Notes under the pieces: generated by a model | The model's database searches: none | What the model saw: the letters and a program-made list of their open reading frames with translations, nothing else | Told to the model about the DNA's origin: nothing | Shown here: positions 1 through 7,867 of the stretch, in pieces | Layout of the letters: every line of letters begins with the position of its first letter | How positions within the stretch are numbered: position 1 is the stretch's first letter | Program-made: the position numbers and the translations under genes | Assembly (NCBI GenBank): GCA_934249265.1 | Contig: CAKQKQ010000019.1 | Span: forward strand, 1 to 25,453 | Length of the DNA stretch: 25,453 nt | Direction: 5' to 3' | From: an uncultured Clostridia bacterium | Lineage (GTDB): Bacteria > Bacillota > Clostridia > Christensenellales > Borkfalkiaceae

Positions 1-1
1 C

Positions 2-781
2 ACCAACAATCCCGGTCTCGCGCTTACAAAGGCGTTAGAACTCGGCGAAGTCGATAAAATCAAAATCGAAAACATGCTCGAGGAAAACCGCGAACTCATC
101 AGAAAGTACGAGGCGGAGAAAAAACCGATGGGCATGCTTGCGATCAGTCAAGGCGAAGGTTTAAGCGCGATTTTCAAAGATTTGCTTGTAGACAGCGTTG
201 TCGAGGGCGGTCAAACCATGAATCCGAGTGCTTCCGACATTGCCGACGCGGTTTGCAAGATAAATGCGGACAATATTTTCGTTTTCCCCAACAATACCAA
301 CATAATTTTGGCGGCAGAACAAGCAAAATCGCTTGTCGAGGGTAAAAAAATACACGTAATACCCACCAAAAACGTGCCGCAAGGTTTCTCGTCTGCGCTT
401 GCGTTTAATCCCGAAGCGACCGTCGACGAAAACTTAATGAATATGCTCCATGCGATCGACAACGTAACGACTGCGTCGGTCACGTATTCTATCAAGACCA
501 CCAAAATGGACAGAATGAGCCTTAAAGAGGGCGATATTTTGGGCCTTGACAACAAAAAAATACTTGCAAAAGGCTCTTCCGTGCCCGAAGTAACCAAAAA
601 ACTCGTTTCCAAACTCGTAAACACGACTCACAGCATCATAAATCTTTATTACGGAAACGGTATTACGGAAGAAGAGGCAACCGCTTTAGCCGACGAAATA
701 GCCGAGGCTTATCCCGACTGCGACGTACAAGCGATTTACGGCGGTCAACCGATTTATTACTATATCATCTCGGTTGAATAA
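2..781 (+). CDS. fakA: Fatty acid kinase FakA / YloV-type DAK2-fusion protein, C-terminal part (5' truncated)
   Basis: The reading frame is open from base 2, before any start codon, so the gene begins upstream; about 259 residues are visible. In the family (FakA, formerly YloV) an N-terminal DhaL-like ATP-binding domain, a middle domain and a C-terminal DegV-like domain phosphorylate exogenous fatty acids presented by FakB proteins. What is visible is the middle/C-terminal part: the family-typical TNNPGLA start of the segment, an SQGEG stretch, a VFPNN-N motif, a VP-KNVPQG motif and the typical ending GGQPIYYYIISVE. The kinase domain lies outside the window and cannot be checked. A strong terminator follows at once. 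In Bacillus subtilis yloV also lies just upstream of the recG neighbourhood, which supports the call. The family assignment is confident; that it phosphorylates fatty acids is by family. Confidence 0.9.
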   Translation, partial: TNNPGLALTKALELGEVDKIKIENMLEENRELIRKYEAEKKPMGMLAISQGEGLSAIFKDLLVDSVVEGGQTMNPSASDIADAVCKINADNIFVFPNNTNIILAAEQAKSLVEGKKIHVIPTKNVPQGFSSALAFNPEATVDENLMNMLHAIDNVTTASVTYSIKTTKMDRMSLKEGDILGLDNKKILAKGSSVPEVTKKLVSKLVNTTHSIINLYYGNGITEEEATALADEIAEAYPDCDVQAIYGGQPIYYYIISVE

Positions 782-807
782 TACTCACTTTTTAATTATG
801 ACGACTC

Positions 808-840
808 AAGAGGAAAACAAAAACGGTTTTCCTCTTTTTT
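808..840 (+). terminator. Rho-independent terminator after fakA
   Basis: A perfect 11-bp stem (808-818 with 826-836) closes a 7-nt loop and runs into six T residues (835-840). It lies 27 bases after the fakA stop and ends 30 bases before the recG start, so recG needs readthrough or a promoter that I could not identify. Confidence 0.9.
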
Positions 841-870
841 ACTACTTATTATTTGATAGCGGAGGTAAAA

Positions 871-2883
871 ATGGACTTAAAATATATAAAAGGAATAAGC
901 GATAAAAGGGCGCAAGACCTTAAAAAGTCGGGCATTTTTACCGCGGAAGATCTTGCAAATTATTTCCCCAGAAATTACCTCGATATGACGCATATCAAGC
1001 CGCTTGACGAATGTTATCACAACGACATGGTGCTTACACCCGCATACGTAATTTCCGTTCCGCATACCTTCGTCTCGTCTAGAAAAACGAGATATATTAA
1101 AGTTTTGTGTAGGCAAAATGACTTGGTTTTTACGGTATTATGGTTTAATCAGCCTTACGTTTTGAATAAACTTAAAGAGGGCAACGAATATCTGTTTTAC
1201 GGCAGAGTGCGCAACTCGGTATCGGCGGTGTCGCTTGTAAATCCGTCGTTTGAAGAGATAAACAGCGTAAAAAGATTAAAGGGCATTGTTCCCGTTTATT
1301 CGGTAAAATCGACTCTTTCGCAGTCGGTAATGCGAAACGCCGTGCTTTCCGCCGCCGAGAAACTTCCGCTTTTGTCTTTTATTCCCGATAAAATCGCCTT
1401 ATCTCACTCGCTCACAAGCCTTAAAGAGGCTTATTTAGAAGTGCATAATCCTCACGATTTCGATAGTTTGCGAAAAGCGTCCGACAGAATAGCGATAGAA
1501 GAATATTTCTTGCTTATTTCGGCTTTTAAAATAATAAAAGGCGACAGCAAACAACCGCGCATAAACGCTTACAAGACTTCCGCGCGCGACACCGTGGCGT
1601 TTACTCAAAGATTTCCTTTCGAGTTTACCCAAGGTCAAAAAGACGCCGTAAACGACATTTTCGCCGACATGACGAGCGGAATGGTAATGAATAGACTTTT
1701 GCAAGGCGACGTAGGTAGCGGAAAAACCGCAGTCGCGCTCACTGCGATGTATGTTTGCGTGTCGTCGGGCTATCAAAGCGTGTTTCTCGCGCCCACCGAG
1801 GTGCTTGCAAGGCAAAATTACGAATTAGTTAAAAGGTACTTCCCCGAGTACGGAATAGTGTTTTTAAGCGGCAGTATGACCGCCAAAGAAAAAAAAGAGG
1901 CTAAAGACAAAATAAAAAGCGGCGAGGCGTCGATAGTCGTCGGCACGCACGCCATACTCGAGTCAAACGTAGAATTTCGCTGTTTAAATTTATGCGTTTG
2001 CGACGAACAACACCGTTTCGGCGTGTCTCAACGCAGCGCGCTTTTGTCAAAAGGCGGCATGCCCGACCTTTTGGTTATGTCCGCAACGCCCATTCCCAGA
2101 ACGTTATCCCTTATTTTTTACGGAGATTTGGACATTTCCGTGATAAAAGACAAACCAAAAAACAGAAAACCCATAAAGACTAATTTAGTGCCGCAAAGAA
2201 AGTACGAAGACATGCTCGGTTTTATAAAAAACGCCATAAAACAAGGCAGACAAGCGTATTTCGTTTGTCCCAAAATCGACGGCGACGAAGAGGGTACGAT
2301 TATGAGCGTAACCGAACTTTTCGAGCAGTTGCAAAACACGATGATAGGTTGCAATATCGCTTTATTGCACGGCAAAATGAAAGATAAAGACAAAAACGAC
2401 GTAATGCTTAGGTTTAAAAACGGCGAAATCGACGCGATAGTCAGCACGACGGTAATAGAAGTCGGCGTGGACGTGCCAAACGCTACCGTAATGGTGATTT
2501 ACAATGCGGAAAGGTTTGGTCTTTCCCAACTTCACCAACTTCGCGGAAGAGTGGGCAGGTCCGACCTTGACAGTTATTGTTTCTTGCTTTCGGGTAACGA
2601 GACCGACACTTCAAAAGAAAGGCTAAATGTAATGTGCAAAAGCAACGACGGTTTCGAGATCGCCGAGTACGATTACGAACTCCGCGGCGGCGGCGATTTC
2701 ATGGGTACGCGCCAAAGCGGAAAATTTATCACTTCTTTGGGTGCGTTGAGGTACGGTACTAACGCCGTTTTCGAGGCGAAACGCATTTCCGACGAGGTTT
2801 TTGCGTCGAATTTCGACCTCACCGAAATACGCAAAAAAGCAATGGAAAAGTACGAGCAATTAAAGGACGTTTCTTTAAACTAA
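871..2883 (+). CDS. recG: ATP-dependent DNA helicase RecG
   Basis: RecG is a double-stranded DNA translocase that remodels stalled replication forks and branched recombination intermediates. The 670-residue product is full length for the family. The N-terminal wedge/OB-fold part (about residues 1-230) precedes a superfamily-2 helicase core: Walker A GDVGSGKT at 279-286, Walker B DEQH at 378-381 within the RecG-typical DEQHRFGVSQR, MSATPIPRT, and the late motifs TTVIEVGVDVPNA and QLRGRVGRS. The C-terminal GGGDFMGTRQSG stretch is also RecG-specific. I chose ATG 871 because GGAGG (861-865) sits five bases upstream; an in-frame TTG at 853 would add six residues but has no ribosome site. It converges on dapB. 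Confidence 0.97.
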   Translation: MDLKYIKGISDKRAQDLKKSGIFTAEDLANYFPRNYLDMTHIKPLDECYHNDMVLTPAYVISVPHTFVSSRKTRYIKVLCRQNDLVFTVLWFNQPYVLNKLKEGNEYLFYGRVRNSVSAVSLVNPSFEEINSVKRLKGIVPVYSVKSTLSQSVMRNAVLSAAEKLPLLSFIPDKIALSHSLTSLKEAYLEVHNPHDFDSLRKASDRIAIEEYFLLISAFKIIKGDSKQPRINAYKTSARDTVAFTQRFPFEFTQGQKDAVNDIFADMTSGMVMNRLLQGDVGSGKTAVALTAMYVCVSSGYQSVFLAPTEVLARQNYELVKRYFPEYGIVFLSGSMTAKEKKEAKDKIKSGEASIVVGTHAILESNVEFRCLNLCVCDEQHRFGVSQRSALLSKGGMPDLLVMSATPIPRTLSLIFYGDLDISVIKDKPKNRKPIKTNLVPQRKYEDMLGFIKNAIKQGRQAYFVCPKIDGDEEGTIMSVTELFEQLQNTMIGCNIALLHGKMKDKDKNDVMLRFKNGEIDAIVSTTVIEVGVDVPNATVMVIYNAERFGLSQLHQLRGRVGRSDLDSYCFLLSGNETDTSKERLNVMCKSNDGFEIAEYDYELRGGGDFMGTRQSGKFITSLGALRYGTNAVFEAKRISDEVFASNFDLTEIRKKAMEKYEQLKDVSLN

Positions 2884-3006
2884 TAGGGCAAAAATTTGAA
2901 AATTTACCGATAATATATAAAGTCGGCGTTGCTAATAATGAGCAAAAAATCGGCGATTTACCGATAAAAATACGCAAAAATCTATATAAAAATCAATATA
3001 AAAAGC

Positions 3007-3035
3007 AAAGGCAAGCGGTTTTCCGTTTGCCTTTT
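3007..3035. terminator. Bidirectional terminator between convergent recG and dapB
   Basis: A 12-bp stem (3007-3018 with 3023-3034, one G-T pair) has a TTTT loop. On the plus strand it is followed by a short T tract and on the minus strand by TTTGCTTTTT. Its place between the two gene ends suggests that it stops transcripts from both sides. Confidence 0.8.
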
Positions 3036-3090
3036 AAATTTATTGCTTGATTTTTGGTTTAAAGCGTTTATTTACGGTATAAAATTTAAT

Positions 3091-4008
3091 TTACGGTTTA
3101 AATCGTTTAAAATTTTTGCACCGCACGTATTCGGCGTAATCGTCCATGTCGTAAAGTCCGCTCGGCATATGCGTGATAAATTTTGAAATATTCAGCGCAG
3201 AACGGGCAAAAAGGTCGCGATTTAGCGCGGTGTGTTTTACCGAAATAATCTCGTCGCCGCTCATAAAAAGTACCTCGTGTTCGCCGAAAATTCCGCCGCC
3301 GCGCACCGAGTGGACGGGTATGCCGTTTATTTTTTCACCCAAACAGCCCGATTTGTCGTTTAGGTCGGTTGGGGTGTCGTCGGCGTTGTTTTTTAAACTA
3401 AAATGCGGAGAAATTTCGTTTGCTATTTTTATCGCAGTGCCCGACGGCGCGTCTTTCTTTTTGCCGTGGTGCTTTTCAATTATCTCAACGTTAAAATCAA
3501 AGAAGTTATCGCATATTTTTTTACATGCGTTTATTAAAGAATATATCCCTAAAGACAAATTTTGCGAGTAAAAAATCGGTATTTTTTGACTGTAAAAATT
3601 AATGGTTTCAAAATCGTTTTCGCTATATCCCGTGGTCGCAAGTATAGCCGCCGATTTGTGTTTTTCGGCAAACAAAAGCACGTTTTCAAGCGCAGACGGA
3701 GAAGAAAAATCGATTATCACGTCAACCGCAAATTTATCTTTATCACGTGGTAAATTTGCTTTTTCAAAACTGTCGAAAACGGGCAAGTTTTTATTGCTGT
3801 CGTTTAAATCGTCGATATTTTTATCGCCGCCGCAAACACCACCAGAAAGCCCGCCGCAAATGCCGCCAGAAATGCCGCCCGAAAGGGTGTTTTCGCCGCT
3901 TTTTTTATCCACGCCGAATATTATTTTAAATTCCTTGTCGTTTTGGGCGAGGTTAAAAACGGCTTTTCCCATTTTGCCGAAAATTCCGCAAATCGCAAGA
4001 TTAATCAT
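3091..4008 (-). CDS. dapB: 4-hydroxy-tetrahydrodipicolinate reductase DapB, with a Gly/Cys-rich insertion
   Basis: DapB reduces hydroxytetrahydrodipicolinate with NAD(P)H in the cytoplasmic diaminopimelate/lysine pathway. Residues 8-14 (GIFGKMG) form the nucleotide-binding loop, ATTGY (124-128) lies near the cofactor, and the catalytic/substrate motif EKHHGKKKDAPSGTA (178-192) holds H180, H181 and K184. RGGGIFGEHEV (236-246) is also typical. The protein has 305 residues, against about 245-275 in most homologues. The excess is largely a low-complexity stretch at 43-61, repeats of (S/C)GG(I/L/V), in the loop after the second strand of the nucleotide-binding domain. AAAGGAG lies just upstream of ATG 4008. 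It follows dapA by 37 bases and is probably cotranscribed with it. All catalytic motifs are intact, so it is likely functional. Confidence 0.95.
   Translation of the reverse strand: MINLAICGIFGKMGKAVFNLAQNDKEFKIIFGVDKKSGENTLSGGISGGICGGLSGGVCGGDKNIDDLNDSNKNLPVFDSFEKANLPRDKDKFAVDVIIDFSSPSALENVLLFAEKHKSAAILATTGYSENDFETINFYSQKIPIFYSQNLSLGIYSLINACKKICDNFFDFNVEIIEKHHGKKKDAPSGTAIKIANEISPHFSLKNNADDTPTDLNDKSGCLGEKINGIPVHSVRGGGIFGEHEVLFMSGDEIISVKHTALNRDLFARSALNISKFITHMPSGLYDMDDYAEYVRCKNFKRFKP
3823..3882 (-). repeat. Five tandem 12-bp units inside dapB
   Basis: Read on the coding strand, five consecutive 12-bp units of the type TCTGGCGGCATT encode (S/C)GG plus a hydrophobic residue; the last unit degenerates to CGGD. 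Units differ mainly at the first and last codons. This is a coding repeat that probably expanded by slippage or unequal exchange. It is not a CRISPR or an intergenic element. Confidence 0.8.
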
Positions 4009-4045
4009 AAATTCTCCTTTAATTTTTCAAGTTTTGCCGAGTAAA

Positions 4046-4948
4046 TTACGGCAAATCGCTTTCTTTTAAAATTCCGTGGTTTTTCAGCACTTTTTCAATA
4101 TGCCTTTTTACCGTTTCGTCGGGAGAAGAAAGGGGCGGTCGGCAGTTTCCCGCGTCAAGACCCATCAAATTTGCGGCGTATTTCAGCGGAATGGGGTTTA
4201 CGTTTTCAAACAAAACCTCGTTTAAATCGATTATGCTTTCCGAAAGGTCGAGACAATTTTTAATTTTTCCCTCTTTAAAAAGGGTGTAAATGCGTTTTAC
4301 CGTCTTTGGCACAAGGTTAGACGTGACCGAAATGCACCCGCGCGCACCCTTTAAATAAAGTCTTGCGTTTAAAGCGTCGTCGCCCGAATAAACCGCCGTT
4401 TTGTCTTTCATCATGTCGGCGATTAAACAAGAATTTTCCAAGTTGCCGTAAGAAAGTTTAATTCCGCATAGGTTTGGTATGAGCGAAAGGGCAGAAAAAG
4501 CGGACAAACTCACTTTTACCCCCGTGCGACTCGGCACGTCGTATAAAATCACGTTGTTTTGCGTGCTGTCGCAAATTTTTTCAAAGTGATAAACAAGCCC
4601 TCGTTGCGTGCATTTGTTTACGTAAGGAGTAATCACCAAAAAGTTTTTCGCGCCCAAATTTTCCGCGCGTTTTAAGTTTTTAATCGTTTGAGCGGTGCAG
4701 TTGTTTCCCACGCCCACAATAACGGGCAAAACTCCGTTTACCGTCTGCAAAGTTACGTCTAAAATTTTGTCTTTTTCATAAGAAGACAAAGTGTACGGCT
4801 CGCCCGTAGTCCCAAGCACGACAAGCGCGTCAATCCCGTTATCGATTTGCCTTAAAATATTTTTTTTGAGCGAAGAGTAGTTTATTCGGTTGTTTTTTAT
4901 GGGCGTAAACAGCGCGGTAGCCACTCCCTCGAAAATAATTTTATTCAT
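4046..4948 (-). CDS. dapA: 4-hydroxy-tetrahydrodipicolinate synthase DapA
   Basis: DapA condenses pyruvate with aspartate semialdehyde, the committed step to diaminopimelate. The 300-residue product fits the family. It forms a (beta/alpha)8 barrel with GTTGE at 46-50, the TPY motif (Y109), the catalytic Tyr Y136 in ILYDVPSRTG and the Schiff-base lysine K164 in GIKLSYG. Departures from the commonest motifs (EPYTLS where ESPTL is usual, YVNKC where YYNKP is usual) are mild, but they leave room for a related barrel aldolase. The neighbours asd and dapB make DapA by far the likeliest call. Start ATG 4948 follows AAGGAAAAG. It is separated from asd by 269 bases, so it may have its own promoter, although I did not find a clear one. 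Confidence 0.93.
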   Translation of the reverse strand: MNKIIFEGVATALFTPIKNNRINYSSLKKNILRQIDNGIDALVVLGTTGEPYTLSSYEKDKILDVTLQTVNGVLPVIVGVGNNCTAQTIKNLKRAENLGAKNFLVITPYVNKCTQRGLVYHFEKICDSTQNNVILYDVPSRTGVKVSLSAFSALSLIPNLCGIKLSYGNLENSCLIADMMKDKTAVYSGDDALNARLYLKGARGCISVTSNLVPKTVKRIYTLFKEGKIKNCLDLSESIIDLNEVLFENVNPIPLKYAANLMGLDAGNCRPPLSSPDETVKRHIEKVLKNHGILKESDLP

Positions 4949-5020
4949 TTCTTTTCCTTGATTTTGAATTTAAAAATTTTGTGCGCTTGAATTTAAAAGA
5001 TTATGCGACTACAAATAAAA

Positions 5021-5166
5021 ATCGCGCACTATGTTGTTCGCTGAATAATTTATTTTTCACGCCGAAGAAATTAAAATGTCGCGCAATTGCAAAAAAAGTT
5101 TCACACAGTATTTTTCGGCGAATAATTAAAAAATATCACATTATATTTTTCGCACCGAGCAATTTT
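5021..5166. repeat. Degenerate repeats in the asd-dapA spacer
   Basis: The 269-base spacer 4949-5217 holds no credible gene. It contains three imperfect copies of a roughly 30-bp pattern, CAC-x-TATTTTTCG followed by an AATAATT-like tail, at about 5021-5051, 5101-5128 and 5136-5166. The copies differ at many positions. They may be decayed repeats or simply AT-rich chance similarity. Confidence 0.3.
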
Positions 5167-5217
5167 GCGGTTATCTCGTAACGACTACCGACGGTGTTTT
5201 TAAAAACTTAAGTATTT

Positions 5218-6195
5218 TCAACTGTTTTTCATTAAAAATTTAAGTATTTCCACGGCGTTTGTAGCCGCTCCTCGGCGCAAATTATTTGCGACGATCCACA
5301 TATTAATTGCGTTTTCCCGCGAAAAATCTCTTCTTATTCTACCGATAAAAATATCGTCCGAATTTACGCCGTCCATTGCGGTGGGGTAAAAGGGCGTTTT
5401 CAGCACGTTTACATTGGGTTTTACCGCCAAATCGCAAATAAGTTCGTCCAAATCAAACGGCAATTCCGTTTCGACGTTTACGCTTATGCTGTGGCAGTAA
5501 TACACGGGCACTCTCACGGCGGTGGCGGTAATTTTTATGCTTTCGTCGTGGAGTATTTTTCTCGTCTCGAATACGAGTTTGTTTTCTTCCTCGGTGTAGC
5601 CGTCTTTATCGAAATCGCCTATTTGCGGCAGAGCGTTTGAATAAATGCAGTATTGAAATTTTCCGTATTTATAATTTATTCCTTCGTCAAGCGCATCTAT
5701 CCCTTTTTTGCCCGCACCCGACACCGATTGCAGAGTGGTAAAAACCAAGCGTTTTATCTTGTATTTGTCGTGCAAGGGTTTAAGCGCGTTTACCGCTTGA
5801 ATGGTAGAGCAGTTTGGGTTTGCGATTATTCCGTTAGAATTTAGGCAGTCATTATCGTTTATCCCCGCGCACACCAAAGGCACGTCGTTTCTTCTTCTGA
5901 AAAACGACGAATTGTCGATTACCGTTGCGCCTTGTTTTACAAAAAGTCCCGCAAATTTTTCGCTCACGGCAGAACCCGCGGCGAATATCGCGTAATCGAA
6001 ACGCCGACTTTTTACTTCTTCTTCGGTCAGTTTTTGAAATGTATGCGTTTTACCCAAAAACTCTACTTTAAGCCCCGCGCTTTTTTGCGAAGAAAACAAG
6101 ACGTAATCGCCGCAGATTAAATTTTCTTCGAGTACCTTTAAAACCGTTCTCCCCACAAGACCGCTTGCTCCCACAACGGCAATTTTTTTCGACAT
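5218..6195 (-). CDS. asd: Aspartate-semialdehyde dehydrogenase
   Basis: This enzyme reduces aspartyl phosphate to aspartate semialdehyde with NADPH, feeding DapA as well as threonine and methionine synthesis. The 325-residue product matches the shorter Gram-positive type. The Rossmann loop GASGLVG lies at 9-15, the catalytic cysteine C129 in ANPNCSTIQ, the QSVSGAGKKG motif at 156-165, and the catalytic histidine H235 in RVPVYYCHS. I chose ATG 6195 because GGAGG (6202-6206) lies six bases upstream and the Rossmann strand starts directly after it; an in-frame start at 6243 would add 16 unlike residues. It is first in the block asd-dapA-dapB. I see no lysine riboswitch or T-box in its leader and no strong minus-strand promoter. 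Confidence 0.96.
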   Translation of the reverse strand: MSKKIAVVGASGLVGRTVLKVLEENLICGDYVLFSSQKSAGLKVEFLGKTHTFQKLTEEEVKSRRFDYAIFAAGSAVSEKFAGLFVKQGATVIDNSSFFRRRNDVPLVCAGINDNDCLNSNGIIANPNCSTIQAVNALKPLHDKYKIKRLVFTTLQSVSGAGKKGIDALDEGINYKYGKFQYCIYSNALPQIGDFDKDGYTEEENKLVFETRKILHDESIKITATAVRVPVYYCHSISVNVETELPFDLDELICDLAVKPNVNVLKTPFYPTAMDGVNSDDIFIGRIRRDFSRENAINMWIVANNLRRGAATNAVEILKFLMKNS

Positions 6196-6384
6196 AAAAC
6201 GCCTCCGATACAGTATATTCTTTAAAAACGCAAAATAACACATAAAAACCGCCCGCTTACAAACGACGAATAGTAAATTCGATTTGTTTTGTGCGAAATT
6301 ATCGCCGTCAAAGCCGCTTTACCGCGTTTTTAAATGAAAATCTCGTTAAATATTATAAATTTTTATTATTTTATAAATATTTTA

Positions 6385-6413
6385 TTGAAAAGGTTGAAAA
6401 TTTGTGTTAAAAT
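6385..6413 (+). promoter_or_regulatory. Sigma-A-type promoter for the 6632 operon
   Basis: TTGAAA (6385-6390) and TAAAAT (6408-6413) are separated by exactly 17 bases. Each differs from the consensus at one or two positions. The expected start near 6420 would give a leader of about 210 bases before the ATG at 6632. Confidence 0.65.
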
Positions 6414-6447
6414 AAACCGAAAGCGCATATTTCGGCATCAACCGAGG

Positions 6448-6476
6448 CGGGTATTAATTATTAAACGGGTATTAAT
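6448..6476 (+). repeat. Direct repeat of CGGGTATTAAT in the leader
   Basis: Two exact 11-base copies at 6448-6458 and 6466-6476 have a period of 18 bases. A related TTAATCATT follows near 6489. They lie downstream of the predicted promoter and could be protein-binding sites or decayed repeats. Confidence 0.45.
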
Positions 6477-6564
6477 CATTGAGCATGCTTAATCATTCAA
6501 GCGGAAATTCTCAATTTTAAAAACCGCTTTTATTCGCCGCGCTTAAATTTTTTAAATTTCTTAA

Positions 6565-6588
6565 AGTGTTTAAAATATTTAAAACACT
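6565..6588. promoter_or_regulatory. 24-base near-perfect palindrome before the membrane-protein gene
   Basis: AGTGTT (6565-6570) and AACACT (6583-6588) flank an AT-only, nearly symmetrical centre. The site ends 43 bases before the start codon. It is operator-like in shape and could equally form a weak leader hairpin. Confidence 0.4.
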
Positions 6589-6631
6589 AAAAAATCGATT
6601 AAATTACGTTTTTACGTATTCGGAGTAAAAA

Positions 6632-7867
6632 ATGGCAAAGAAAAAAGGTTTTATCGCAAGATACATCGAAGGACCGGACATAACCGAAGAGCAAGCAAGG
6701 GCGATGCTCCCCGGCAACAGATGGGAACTCGGTTGGGATATTTTTAAAACAAACTTTACAAAACTCGTACTTTTAAACTTGCTTGTGCTTTTGTTTTGCG
6801 TAGTGTCGGCGTTCGTTATAATTTCGATACCGGCATACGTGCAAGTCAACGCGGGGCTTTACCCGTTTTCGCAAAACATAGCGGTGGGTTATCCGTCGTT
6901 CACGCAAAACGTCGGCTTGGCTGAAAAAATCAATTTGCAGTCGGGCGTAATCGCGTTTGCGCTCGTTCCGCTTTCGCTTTTGGTGGCGATCGGCTTGTCG
7001 GGCGGCATGTACGTCATGAGAAACCTCGTTTGGTCTGAAGGCGTGTTTGTAAAAGGCGACTTCTGGACGGGCGTAAAGAAAAATTACAAGCAATTTGCGG
7101 GCGCGGGTTTGATTTACTCGTTTTTTATGTGCGCTTGCTATATGTCGTTGAATTTTGCCAACGCATATATTGCCGCCAACGAAGTAAGTTGGTTTATGTC
7201 AATATCAAAAGTAGTCACCATTATTTCAATGGTTTTCGGCACGATAATGTTTATGTATCAAATGTCGTTTGCGGTGACTTACAAAATGAAGTTTTTTAGA
7301 CTGATTAAAAACTCGTTTTTCATGGCGATCGCGCTTTTGCCGCAAAACTTGTTTTTCTTGGCGTTTGCGCTTTTGCCGATACTTTTGCTTTTGATAAATT
7401 CGCAAATAATATCCGGTCTTGTGCTCGGCATAATCATCATGTTCGGCGCGTCTTATATTCTTTTGGTTTGGTCAAACTATTCTCAATGGGTATTCGACAA
7501 GTTCGTCAACGACAAAGTTCCCGGGGCAAGGAAGAATAGGGGTATTTACAAAAAGGAAAACAAAGAGGGCTATTCTTACAAAAAGTCAAAACTTAAAAGT
7601 AAACACGTCAAACCCATCACCGACGAAGAAGTCACCATTGTCGAACTTCCGGAGACCTTCTCGAGAGCCGACCTTGTGAGACTCGAAGAAAGTAAAGAGG
7701 CGATGAGACAAGACAGCGACGATTACAGAAAATACGGTCAGTCGCGCCCCAAAACCGATAAAACCGAAGATAAAGGCGAAAAGAGCGAAACGAGCGTTAA
7801 AGAAGATAAAAACAACGACGAAACAACAGAACTTAACGACGAAAACAAAGGTAAAAACAATGGATAA
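6632..7867 (+). CDS. Six-helix membrane protein (DUF624/YesL-like) with a long charged C-terminal tail
   Basis: The function is unknown. The 411-residue product has about six hydrophobic segments (roughly 45-67, 105-128, 155-178, 190-214, 228-255 and 258-281). Residues 290-411 then form a hydrophilic, Lys/Glu/Asp-rich and probably disordered cytoplasmic tail. The layout recalls DUF624 (YesL) proteins, which often accompany carbohydrate transport genes, but I see no decisive signature and none of those partners here. A first stretch of about 40 residues (WELGWDIFKTNF) looks like an amphipathic lead-in before helix one. GGAG at 6622-6625 sits six bases before the ATG. It has its own promoter and a long leader. 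Its last eight bases overlap the next gene, so the two are probably translationally coupled. Confidence 0.7.
   Translation: MAKKKGFIARYIEGPDITEEQARAMLPGNRWELGWDIFKTNFTKLVLLNLLVLLFCVVSAFVIISIPAYVQVNAGLYPFSQNIAVGYPSFTQNVGLAEKINLQSGVIAFALVPLSLLVAIGLSGGMYVMRNLVWSEGVFVKGDFWTGVKKNYKQFAGAGLIYSFFMCACYMSLNFANAYIAANEVSWFMSISKVVTIISMVFGTIMFMYQMSFAVTYKMKFFRLIKNSFFMAIALLPQNLFFLAFALLPILLLLINSQIISGLVLGIIIMFGASYILLVWSNYSQWVFDKFVNDKVPGARKNRGIYKKENKEGYSYKKSKLKSKHVKPITDEEVTIVELPETFSRADLVRLEESKEAMRQDSDDYRKYGQSRPKTDKTEDKGEKSETSVKEDKNNDETTELNDENKGKNNG

Larger units (their letters stand above)
6196..6631. other. 436-base divergent intergenic region
   Basis: This AT-rich gap lies between the starts of asd (-) and the membrane-protein gene (+). 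It holds the promoter, direct repeats and palindrome listed separately, plus a small 6-bp hairpin (6417-6422 with 6430-6435) just after the -10 box. No gene is supported here. A convincing promoter for asd on the minus strand was not found; the AT-rich stretch 6350-6400 is the likeliest place. Confidence 0.6.

Noticed and set aside
853..870. Upstream TTG start for recG
   Set aside because: It would read through the GGAGG site that fits the ATG at 871.
2902..2966. Two copies of ATTTACCGATA after recG (2902-2912 and 2956-2966)
   Set aside because: They are short, AT-rich and without further context; probably chance or a trivial duplication.
3823..3882. Possible CRISPR or other repeat array
   Set aside because: The 12-bp units are contiguous, without spacers, and stay in frame within dapB.
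3602..4069. 155-codon plus-strand ORF opposite dapB, with a proline-rich stretch
   Set aside because: It is the reverse of the Gly-rich repeat and the DapB coding frame. DapB has all family motifs, so this is a shadow.
4981..5181. 66-codon plus-strand ORF in the asd-dapA spacer
   Set aside because: It has no ribosome site, its composition is that of AT-rich spacer, and it runs through degenerate repeats on the strand opposite the operon.
6196..6420. Lysine riboswitch or T-box in front of asd
   Set aside because: I looked on the minus strand for the conserved riboswitch core and T-box sequence and found neither.
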